From Bacteroidales bacterium (GTDB taxonomy: Bacteria > Bacteroidota > Bacteroidia > Bacteroidales > UBA932): a stretch of 64,000 bases of DNA. How positions within the stretch are numbered: position 1 is the first letter of the stretch; each line of letters begins with the position of its first letter. The DNA lies in the NCBI GenBank assembly GCA_022648545.1, contig JALCMP010000003.1, positions 62,001 through 126,000 of the forward strand, in the 5' to 3' direction. Positions 17,766 through 24,519 of this stretch are shown one piece after another. The position numbers and the translations under genes were made by a program. A model generated the notes under the pieces. That model did not search any database and was not told where the DNA came from. It was given only the letters and a program-made list of their open reading frames with translations.

Positions 17766-18146
17766 TTATTCCTCCTTTGGTTTAATGATTTTAGGCTGCT
17801 GGCGTTTCTTCGTCAGCTTCTTAGTCAGATCGCCCAGCGGGTCGTCCTCGCCGGCGCCGTTCAGTTCCTCAACCGTCAGCCCTAATACTTTCATCTGGCG
17901 CGTTATCAGTTCCTGGGCTTCTTTGGCGATCTTAAATACCGGGTGCGGCGCCAGCTTGCTACCGTACCGCGTTTCTTCCCATACCGTCGTCTCGGTCAGC
18001 CCGTCGATCTGGGCGTTAGCCATATCCAGATTACGCATAGCCGAAGCCAGCGATTTGATCTGCATATCCAGCGCCTTACTGTAGGTGTGGTTAGCCCGTA
18101 ATTCCTTTTTTATCTGCTTCTGATATTCTTCTATAGTCTTTGCCAT
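17766..18146 (-). CDS. Terminase small subunit, P27 family
   Basis: The 126-residue product carries the hallmark of P27-type small terminases, HPVFKIAKEAQELITRQMK, near residues 67-85, followed by a short hydrophobic turn (VLGLTVEELNG). The N-terminal half is helical (YSKALDMQIKSLASAMRNLD). These proteins recognise the packaging site and regulate the large subunit. The C-terminus is basic (KKLTKKRQQPKIIKPK). The gene is downstream of the HNH nuclease gene after an 83-base gap. Start is ATG at 18146. Confidence 0.85.
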   Translation of the reverse strand: MAKTIEEYQKQIKKELRANHTYSKALDMQIKSLASAMRNLDMANAQIDGLTETTVWEETRYGSKLAPHPVFKIAKEAQELITRQMKVLGLTVEELNGAGEDDPLGDLTKKLTKKRQQPKIIKPKEE

Positions 18147-18229
18147 AATTTTCTATTTTTAGACGTTATTTTCAAAAGTTCCGCGTTTCCAAAAAATTAT
18201 TTAGGTTTTTTCTTGAGTGGGGGCGAGGT

Positions 18230-18607
18230 TTACTCGGTAGTACCCCCATTTAAAAAATCGGCCCCCGTCTCGTCGTCTCCGAAAAATTTTGCGATTATCT
18301 CGGCTGCGTGCTTTTCCTGGCGCTTCCGGTTCGCTTCCTTGCCGCACCTGCCTAACTCCGTGTGTGTCTTAACGTGGCAGTCGTGGCACAGTGCTACCAG
18401 GTTGTGCGGGTCATACATACGACGCGTACGCTCCGCCCTGGTGTGCGCTTCCTCTACCGGCTTGACGTGGTGCACCTCGGTAGCCGGCGTTACCAGGTTC
18501 TCTCTTTCGCACCGCTGGCAAAGCGGGTGCGCCGTCAGTACTGCTTTGCGAAGCCGTAGCCATCTGGCCGTATGTATCAGCTTCTGGTATTCCTTATCCT
18601 TTGCCAT
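18230..18607 (-). CDS. HNH endonuclease next to terminase
   Basis: The 125-residue protein shows the full HNH layout: a zinc-binding CQRC (about residues 34-37), the catalytic pair in EVHHVKPVEE (about 47-56), Asn in DPHNLVALC, and a second zinc pair CHDCH. HNH proteins encoded beside the terminase of HK97-type phages are needed for cutting at the cos site with the large terminase. The gene is four bases from the preceding small gene and is followed by an 83-base gap that could hold a packaging site. Start is ATG at 18607. Confidence 0.88.
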   Translation of the reverse strand: MAKDKEYQKLIHTARWLRLRKAVLTAHPLCQRCERENLVTPATEVHHVKPVEEAHTRAERTRRMYDPHNLVALCHDCHVKTHTELGRCGKEANRKRQEKHAAEIIAKFFGDDETGADFLNGGTTE

Positions 18608-18610
18608 AGC

Positions 18611-18892
18611 TCAATCCTTTTTAGTTCTGTTCCTGCGCTGCTTCGGCGGGTTCGTGTTGGCCGGGGTCTTTTCGTAGTTTCCCAGATCCTCAAACATACC
18701 GTCTATATACTGGCCGTCCTCGTCCGGCAGATCGTAGCGACGACGGCCGGCTGCCTCTGTCCGGTCTAACAGTATATGCACGAAAGCTACCACCAGCTCG
18801 CACGCGTTCTTAAATCCGTACTTCCTTTTAAGCTCCTGCAGGCGCTCGTAGGTTTCCGGATCTATAGATATATTTACCCTTTTCCTATCCAC
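18611..18892 (-). CDS. Small ribbon-helix-helix-like protein
   Basis: The 93-residue product starts at a GTG at 18892, which overlaps the helicase gene by eight bases. The opening RVNISIDPETYERLQELKRK fits a ribbon-helix-helix DNA-binding fold: a short strand followed by a helix. The C-terminal 30 residues are polar and basic (PPKQRRNRTKKD) and probably disordered. It may regulate transcription or take part in replication or packaging. No specific family is recognised; the DNA-binding call rests on the N-terminal pattern. Confidence 0.55.
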   Translation of the reverse strand: MDRKRVNISIDPETYERLQELKRKYGFKNACELVVAFVHILLDRTEAAGRRRYDLPDEDGQYIDGMFEDLGNYEKTPANTNPPKQRRNRTKKD

Positions 18893-20261
18893 AGTGTTTA
18901 CGTATTAAGTAGTTCAAACTATCCAGCAAATTTTGCTGTACTCCTTTCTTTCCCTCCAGGGCTGCGCTGGCTCTCTCGTCCACCGTTCCTTTGCATACCA
19001 GCTTATAGACGGTAACCGGGTACTGCTGGCCCTGGCGGTGCAGACGGGCGTTTGCCTGCTGGTAGTGCTCCAGGTTCCAGCCGGTGCCGAACCAGACTAT
19101 ATAGTGGCCGCCCTGCTGCATATTCAGGCCGTAAGCCGTACTGGCCGGGTGGGTCAGCAGTACGTCTATCTTCCCGGCGTTCCAGTCGTCCAGCTCGGCC
19201 GGGCCTTTGTAGGTTCTTACCTTGTAGCCTTTCAGCCGTGCCATTATCCTGGGTATATCGTGTTTGTACTGGTAGAAAACTAATACGCTGCTGCCGTTGG
19301 CCGCTTCCACTATCTCGGCCAGACGGTCTAACTTCTCGCCGTGTACCTCGTGCACCTGCATATCCTCGTCGTAGATAGCGCCGTTAGCAAACTGGCTTAG
19401 CTTATTCATAAGCCCGGCCGCGCTGTTGGCCAGGATATTTGCGGGTTCGTCGCCGTGCTCGGCCTTAAACTCCAGTACCTTGTCTTTCTCAAATTTCGTG
19501 TAGGCGGCCATCGTCCGGCTGCTTAGCTCTACTTCCACCTGGTGGGTAATCATAGCCGGAAGCTGCAGATAGTCTCTGGCCTGCATACTCAGGCATATAT
19601 CGGCTATCTTGTTACGTATTATTTCGTCGCAGCCCTTTTTAACGTCGCACCGTACTATTACGTTGTTCCACTTGTGGGTCTCGAAATAGGCCTCGCGGTA
19701 ACGGCTTATGCTTTTGCCCAGACGCTCGCCCTGATCTAAGCAGTACATCTGCGCCCATAGGTCTATCAGCCCGTTAGGCGCCGGCGTTCCGGTCAGTCCG
19801 ATAACCCGCTTAACCGACGGAAGCGCTATACGCATAGCCTTAAATCTTTGGCTTTTGCTTGATTTAAAGCTGGTCAGCTCGTCGATAACCAGCGCATCAA
19901 ACGGAAGCTGCCCGCCGTATTTTCCCACCAGCCATACAAAGTTATCGCGGCCGGTTACGTATACGTCCGCCTTTTCGTTAAGGGTTAAGCAGCGCTGCTT
20001 CTCGGATCCTAAAACCTTTACCACTTTCAGCCCGCGCAGGTGATCCCATTTCTGGGCCTCGGTGCTCCAGGTGGTCTCGGCTACTTTTTTGGGGGCTACC
20101 ACCAATACGCGGCTTATCTCGCAGTCGTCTATAAGCTGCTGTACCGCCGTCAGTGTGCTGACCGTCTTGCCCAGGCCCATATCGAGAAATAACCCGCAGT
20201 GCGGCTTCTCGATTATCCACCGCATAGCGATACGCTGATATTCGTACGGTTTATAGATCAT
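18885..20261 (-). CDS. SNF2-type DEAD/DEAH helicase
   Basis: The 458-residue protein is a superfamily 2 ATPase. Motif Q/I is visible at the start (YEYQRIAMRWIIEK, then Walker A LDMGLGKT at about residues 27-34). The Walker B equivalent is VIDELTSFKS (about 125-134), motif III is GLTGTPAP, and motif VI is QQANARLHRQGQ near residue 413. This short helicase accompanies polymerase, VapE and VRR-NUC genes in many temperate phages. It probably remodels DNA during phage replication. It overlaps the nuclease gene at 20251 by 11 bases. Confidence 0.9.
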   Translation of the reverse strand: MIYKPYEYQRIAMRWIIEKPHCGLFLDMGLGKTVSTLTAVQQLIDDCEISRVLVVAPKKVAETTWSTEAQKWDHLRGLKVVKVLGSEKQRCLTLNEKADVYVTGRDNFVWLVGKYGGQLPFDALVIDELTSFKSSKSQRFKAMRIALPSVKRVIGLTGTPAPNGLIDLWAQMYCLDQGERLGKSISRYREAYFETHKWNNVIVRCDVKKGCDEIIRNKIADICLSMQARDYLQLPAMITHQVEVELSSRTMAAYTKFEKDKVLEFKAEHGDEPANILANSAAGLMNKLSQFANGAIYDEDMQVHEVHGEKLDRLAEIVEAANGSSVLVFYQYKHDIPRIMARLKGYKVRTYKGPAELDDWNAGKIDVLLTHPASTAYGLNMQQGGHYIVWFGTGWNLEHYQQANARLHRQGQQYPVTVYKLVCKGTVDERASAALEGKKGVQQNLLDSLNYLIRKHCG

Positions 20262-20574
20262 AGCCCAAAGATTTAAAAACGTTGTCCACTTCCTCTTTGC
20301 AGCCCAGCACGTATACCGGGTGTCCTATATCCGCCATCTGCCCGAAGCGCACGCGCTGCACCTTTGACGGTCTGCGGCCGCGGCTCTTTAATTCTATCCA
20401 TATCGTACGGCCCTGCGGCATAAGCGCCACCCGATCCGGGTAGCCTACTTCGTTGCTGTTGCTGTACTTCAGGCAGACGCCGCCCAGCTGTTTTACCACA
20501 TTCACTAAATAGCGCTCTATGGCTTTTTCGCTTACTTCCGCGTGCTTTACTATATTTTCTATCTTCTTCTCCAT
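20251..20574 (-). CDS. VRR-NUC domain nuclease
   Basis: The 107-residue product is a compact PD-(D/E)xK nuclease of the VRR-NUC type. The catalytic residues are in VGYPDRVALMPQGRTIWIEL, with the acidic Asp at about residue 47 and the ExK (ELK) near 62-64, followed by KVQRVRFGQMADIGHPVYVL. Members cut branched or flap DNA. The gene overlaps the SNF2 helicase gene by 11 bases, and the two proteins probably act together. Upstream lies the iteron cluster at 20596-20880. Confidence 0.9.
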   Translation of the reverse strand: MEKKIENIVKHAEVSEKAIERYLVNVVKQLGGVCLKYSNSNEVGYPDRVALMPQGRTIWIELKSRGRRPSKVQRVRFGQMADIGHPVYVLGCKEEVDNVFKSLGYDL

Positions 20575-20595
20575 TTTTCTCTAAAGTTATACCCG

Positions 20596-20880
20596 GTAAA
20601 CGGTAAACGCAAACTTTGTTTTTTCTAACATTTTCCCGCGTAATAGATATATACCCTATAATAATACCCGTATATACATATATTACACTATTTATAATCT
20701 TTTACTATATTTATCGTTTACTCCGTTTACCATAGGTTAAAGTAGTTATATATCAGTTAGTTAGCGGTAAACGATAACGGTAAACGATACGGTAAACGAT
20801 TTTTTGCGTTTACCTTTGTGCTGCTTACCCGTTTTTCGGTTGCGTTTACTCCGTTTACCTTTTTGGGCAGTATCGTTTAC
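20596..20880. repeat. GTAAAC/GTTTAC iteron cluster, likely replication origin
   Basis: Eleven copies of the hexamer GTAAAC or its complement GTTTAC lie within 285 bases, at 20596, 20603, 20716, 20725, 20767, 20780, 20792, 20808, 20844, 20853 and 20875. Three consecutive copies extend to GGTAAACGAT and are spaced 12-13 bases apart (20766-20800), about one helical turn. The stretch from 20610 to 20760 is very AT-rich. Repeats spaced by a turn next to an AT-rich zone inside a replication block are typical of an initiator-binding origin. The role is inferred. Confidence 0.72.
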
Positions 20881-21088
20881 CGGTTTCCGGTGTTTTTCCG
20901 CTTTGTTCCGAAAATGCGTTTTTTGGCATTTTTTCGGCTTGTTTTGTTCGATTTTGCCCGTTTTTCGTGCTGATAGCGTCAAATTCCGTTAAATCGCCCT
21001 CGCCGTCTATATGGTAGCGGGGTACGTTGTGCCCGTAGTCGTATTCGTCGTTATCCTCATACGGGGGCAGTGTATTTTCCTTTTCCAT
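20855..21088 (-). CDS. Small phage protein, function unknown
   Basis: The 77-residue product begins MEKENTLPPYEDNDEYDYG and is acidic at the start and basic at the end. No motif is recognised. It starts 11 bases after the primase-helicase gene, so it is read from the same transcript. Its last codons run into the iteron cluster: one repeat encodes Gly-Lys-Arg and another supplies the TAA stop. The N-terminal half looks like a real protein. The tail is shaped by the repeats, so the end of the protein may not matter. Confidence 0.5.
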   Translation of the reverse strand: MEKENTLPPYEDNDEYDYGHNVPRYHIDGEGDLTEFDAISTKNGQNRTKQAEKMPKNAFSEQSGKTPETGKRYCPKR

Positions 21089-21099
21089 ATCCTTGTAAT

Positions 21100-23523
21100 T
21101 TATAGGTCGTCGTCCTCGTCCTGGCTTGCCTCTATCCTGCGGAAGCCTCGCTGCACCCCGTAGAGGTTCTGGCAGTGTTTCGTACTGCTTACCTTTTCCC
21201 AGTTCGGCAGCTGGCCGATCATCCGGCTGATACGGCGCGCCAGGTACTTAAATTCTTTGTCGGCCATATCCCGGCCCAGTCTCTCGCAGATAAATTCTAC
21301 TGCGCTGACGCGCTGGCGCTGCTCCGTTCCCTCCGCATCCAGGGGGTCGGGATCACGCCACCAGGCGCGGCGCCTCAGCAGGTCGTACGTCTCCCAGTCC
21401 GGCGGCAGCTTCGCATCTAAAAAGTTATGCAGCATTTCGGCCATAGGGTCGTCGCTGTCGTCGTTATAGTCGTGCTGGCGCTTCTTCGCCTCGCGCTCCA
21501 TATCGTTATCCAGGTATAGTTTTTCGCCGTTTTTGTAGTAGTGCACCGCCTCGGCCCAAAGCTGGTCGCGGTCGTTGTCTAACTGCTTCTGCCAGTCTGT
21601 GTACTTCCTCAGCGACGGATCCACGGCGATAACCCAGAAACGGCGGTTTCCGGTGTCTCCTTTCAGGAAAAACGCCTCGTTTGTCGTTCCGCAGAAAATG
21701 CACTGCCGCGGGTGCTCGGTCGTCCTCCGGTCGTAGGCCGCGCGGTATATATCCGTCTGTTTGGATAGGTAGGCTTTTACCTGCTCTACGTCGCTGCGCT
21801 TGATACTGGAAAGCTCGCCCATTTCGATAACCCAGGCACCGCGAAGCTGCGCCATACCCTCTTTGCCCTCCGTGGTTACGATACTGTCGTTAAACCACTG
21901 GCCGCCCATCTTGTTTAGCAGCGTGGATTTTCCCGCGCCCTCCGGGCCGGTCATAATCAGGCAGTAATCGTATTTGCATCCTGGGCGGAAAACGCGGGCT
22001 ACAGCCGCCGTAAAGTGTTTGCGGGTCATAGTCCGGTTTAGCTCGTTGTCCTCGGCTCCTATGTAGTCTATAATAAGCCTATCCAGCCGCGGCGTACCGT
22101 CCCAGGTCAGCCCGCTGAGGTAGTCGCGGATAGGGTGGTAGTTATGGCGTGTAAGCACGGCTGCCACTGCGTCGTTAATCTTGTCTTTGCCGGTTATATC
22201 GTAGTTACGTTCCAGCCATACGCGCAGGTTCGCGTCGTCTCGATCCGTCCACTGTCTCGCGCGTTTGTTCCAGGGAAGCCCGCCTACCACCATATCGAAG
22301 CCGCTAAACTCGTCGTGCTTGATATGCCCGGCCAGCGCCGGGTCGTTTTCCAGTATCATAATGATATTACCCATAGTGCACTGCAGCTTCCCGCTTTTGC
22401 TGTACTCCAAATCGGCTTTCCATTCGTCGCTATAATCGTCCGGCAGCTCCACGTACGCGAAATCGTCGGCCGCTTCCTGCTCCTTTTCTCTGGCCATCAG
22501 CAGCCGTACTTTTTTGTCCTCGCTTACGAAAGCCTGCATATCCTCGTAGCTCGGCATACGGGTAATATCCTGGGCGTGGCTGCCCTCGTCTTTGGCTCCG
22601 AACAAATGTATACGCACCAGGTCGAAAGCGTTGCAAAGCTGGCGGCTTGCTGGGTCTGTCTCGTGGTGGCTGTATGCAAACTTGTTTTCGTAGCATACCA
22701 GGCCGCCGGCCACGCTTCCCAGCTTGTAGGTATAGCGCCCGGGTGTAGCGGTGGCCTCGTAGTAGTCGGTAAGGAAAGTATCTATAGCGTCCTCGATAGA
22801 GTAGGTACGGCAGAAAGCGCCTATAAGGCCGGGTTTCCCGGTAGGGTCTCCGGCCTTTTTTATCTCGTGCGCTATTACGTCGCTTTCTCTGCTGGATAGC
22901 GGCCAGGCCGATACGTCGAAAGGATCCACGTACTGCGCCAGCACCTTATCCACGTCGCACGCCGGGCCGTCCTGGTACTCGAAAACGTAGTCTGCGTCCT
23001 TGCTGGTGCTCGGCCAGTAGAATAGGCGCGGCAGCTCGTAGGTCGTGTCGTCGAACAGATCTATACCCAGTTCCGCCGCTATCTTCCGGCAGATCGGCTC
23101 GTATTCGGCCGGGGTTACCTGGCGGGATAACGGAAAAACCAGTCTGTAGCGCGGGTGCGCTGCGCTGTGCTTGTGGGTGCTGTAAAGCATAGCGGCAAAG
23201 TCAAACGCCATAGTAAAGTCATCCCAGACGTTCAGGGTGCCGTAGTCTATATCCAGCGTGGCCACGCTCCGGTACATTACATTAGTATTTTTTCGTACGC
23301 CGCCGCTGAGGTAGCCGCCGACAAATCCGCCGACGTCCTTTATATTGCTTTGTTCCTCGCGGCTCATTTTGGCGTATTCTGCGCCCGTTTCGCCGGTGCG
23401 CTTTGTCTCGCTGCACCGCTCCAGCAGTTCGGCCCAGCGCCACTGCCTATTACGCCATTTTTTGGACGTACGGGTATGCGCTGTGGCCAGGTCTACCGTA
23501 AAATCGTGCTTTACCTTGATCAT
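21100..23523 (-). CDS. VapE-type primase-helicase
   Basis: This 807-residue protein joins two parts. The N-terminal 300 residues resemble an archaeo-eukaryotic primase: a DID motif in VATLDIDYGTL (about residue 90) and a histidine motif in YSTHKHSAAHPRYR. The C-terminal part is a virulence-associated E helicase, with Walker A TGPEGAGKST at about residue 523 and Walker B-like WVIEMGELSS near 562. Such proteins start and unwind phage replication forks. It overlaps a small Cys-rich gene by four bases. The primase assignment is from motifs; the helicase part is firm. Confidence 0.85.
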   Translation of the reverse strand: MIKVKHDFTVDLATAHTRTSKKWRNRQWRWAELLERCSETKRTGETGAEYAKMSREEQSNIKDVGGFVGGYLSGGVRKNTNVMYRSVATLDIDYGTLNVWDDFTMAFDFAAMLYSTHKHSAAHPRYRLVFPLSRQVTPAEYEPICRKIAAELGIDLFDDTTYELPRLFYWPSTSKDADYVFEYQDGPACDVDKVLAQYVDPFDVSAWPLSSRESDVIAHEIKKAGDPTGKPGLIGAFCRTYSIEDAIDTFLTDYYEATATPGRYTYKLGSVAGGLVCYENKFAYSHHETDPASRQLCNAFDLVRIHLFGAKDEGSHAQDITRMPSYEDMQAFVSEDKKVRLLMAREKEQEAADDFAYVELPDDYSDEWKADLEYSKSGKLQCTMGNIIMILENDPALAGHIKHDEFSGFDMVVGGLPWNKRARQWTDRDDANLRVWLERNYDITGKDKINDAVAAVLTRHNYHPIRDYLSGLTWDGTPRLDRLIIDYIGAEDNELNRTMTRKHFTAAVARVFRPGCKYDYCLIMTGPEGAGKSTLLNKMGGQWFNDSIVTTEGKEGMAQLRGAWVIEMGELSSIKRSDVEQVKAYLSKQTDIYRAAYDRRTTEHPRQCIFCGTTNEAFFLKGDTGNRRFWVIAVDPSLRKYTDWQKQLDNDRDQLWAEAVHYYKNGEKLYLDNDMEREAKKRQHDYNDDSDDPMAEMLHNFLDAKLPPDWETYDLLRRRAWWRDPDPLDAEGTEQRQRVSAVEFICERLGRDMADKEFKYLARRISRMIGQLPNWEKVSSTKHCQNLYGVQRGFRRIEASQDEDDDL

Positions 23524-23705
23524 TTTTTTACGGCCTCCTGCTCCGTCGGTTTTTTAGGCTTCCACCCGGCGCAGCCGGTAGTAGTCAGCGGGTAGTCTAT
23601 CAGGTAGCTAAAGTAGCTGCCCATAATGCACGCTTTATACTTGCCGTCTACGGTGTGCAGGTTAGCGCAGGTGGTGCAGTCTTTGTTTGAATTATTATTC
23701 GCCAT
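23520..23705 (-). CDS. Small Cys-rich phage protein A
   Basis: The 61-residue product begins MANNNSNKDCTTCANLHTVD and has four Cys: a CxxC pair at 10 and 13, Cys27, and Cys45 in TTTGCAGWKPKKP. This is a plausible zinc site. It overlaps the primase-helicase gene by four bases downstream and a second Cys-rich gene by 11 bases upstream. The two neighbours share the CxxC-x(n)-C-x(n)-GC layout and may be relatives. I do not recognise a family. A role in replication control is possible from its place only. Confidence 0.6.
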   Translation of the reverse strand: MANNNSNKDCTTCANLHTVDGKYKACIMGSYFSYLIDYPLTTTGCAGWKPKKPTEQEAVKK

Positions 23706-23847
23706 AGTTCGGATCGTCTACTGGTATATGGTCTATGCAGCCGGGCTGGTAGTAGTCCACCGCATTATCGGTCAAATTACAAAAGCTGCCCTGGTACGTC
23801 TGGTAGCAGGATATGCAGTTACCGCAGATAGGCTGCGGCTGTTCCAT
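23695..23847 (-). CDS. Small Cys-rich phage protein B
   Basis: A 50-residue frame starts with ATG at 23847 and stops with TAA at 23695-23697. It reads MEQPQPICGNCISCYQTYQG and ends VDDPNYGE. Five Cys (positions 8, 11, 14, 22 and 37) make a zinc-binding fold likely. The stop overlaps the start of the next Cys-rich gene by 11 bases, so the two are probably translated together. It resembles its neighbour in Cys layout (CxxC, a later C, and PGC/TGC near the end). Function unknown. Confidence 0.6.
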   Translation of the reverse strand: MEQPQPICGNCISCYQTYQGSFCNLTDNAVDYYQPGCIDHIPVDDPNYGE

Positions 23848-23925
23848 TGTCTTTTTGTCCTCTTTTTCTATATCAGATTATTATTTTAAAAAGTTCTGCG
23901 CGTATAGCCGGACGCGCGGCCGGCT

Positions 23926-24168
23926 CTATTTCTGCGTTTCCAGGCGGCTAATTTCGTCCTGGATATAAAAAATAGCTTTCCGCAAATCCTCTATAGTCTT
24001 TGCCTTGTGGCCCAGTACCGGGTCGTCTTTCAGTCCGGCGCGCCATAAATACTTAATGGCGTTTCCCACGTTGAAATTACGCCACCTGGTTATCTGTATG
24101 CACTCGACGCCGGACGGGTCGCTGGTATAGTGCTTCGGGTGGTTTACATTATCGTTTTGCTGTGCCAT
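23926..24168 (-). CDS. DUF3310 protein
   Basis: The 80-residue protein carries the DUF3310 signature: NHPKHYTSDPSGVECIQITR (residues 9-28), then NVGNAIKYLWRAGLKD and the helix IEDLRKAIFYIQDEI. This small phage family is sometimes annotated as nucleotide kinase related, but its biochemical role is not established. It is encoded within the replication block and overlaps the next gene upstream by 20 bases. Start is ATG at 24168. Confidence 0.9.
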   Translation of the reverse strand: MAQQNDNVNHPKHYTSDPSGVECIQITRWRNFNVGNAIKYLWRAGLKDDPVLGHKAKTIEDLRKAIFYIQDEISRLETQK

Positions 24169-24508
24169 TTTCGGATCTGTTTAAAATTCGTATGTTTTCC
24201 GCTACTTCCGTGTAGCTGTATTCTCCGGTTTTCCGGTTTGCTTCCTCTCCTTTGCAGCTCAGCAGCTCGTCGTCCGGATCCTGGCCGTAATCGTGCATAA
24301 AGCATAAAAACTTAGTGCCGTTAGACAGTTCTACTATGTAGGGGCAGTCTCCCGTATCGCCTACTATCTCTTTTTCGCAGGTACTTATACTTACTGTGTA
24401 GTTCGGGTTAAATTCTATATACCCGTCTATGGCAGTCCAGCGTTTATCGCCGTATCTGCGTATGGCAGCGTGGCGAAATCTTAAAAACTTTTTAGGTTGT
24501 GTAAACAT
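24149..24508 (-). CDS. Small phage protein, function unknown
   Basis: The 119-residue protein is taken from the ATG at 24508, 11 bases after the polymerase stop; a longer frame would run into the polymerase gene. It begins MFTQPKKFLRFRHAAIRRYG and contains ISTCEKEIVGDTGDCPYIVE, a strand-rich segment. No family is recognised. It lies between the DNA polymerase and DUF3310 genes, so it is likely to serve phage DNA metabolism. Its small size and mixed composition suggest a single alpha/beta domain. Confidence 0.6.
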   Translation of the reverse strand: MFTQPKKFLRFRHAAIRRYGDKRWTAIDGYIEFNPNYTVSISTCEKEIVGDTGDCPYIVELSNGTKFLCFMHDYGQDPDDELLSCKGEEANRKTGEYSYTEVAENIRILNRSENGTAKR

Positions 24509-24519
24509 TGTATTATATT

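Noticed and set aside
20761-20982. Lys/Arg-rich minus-strand frame across the iterons
   Set aside because: Its basic composition comes from the A-rich repeats, and it overlaps the better supported gene at 20855-21088 in another frame.
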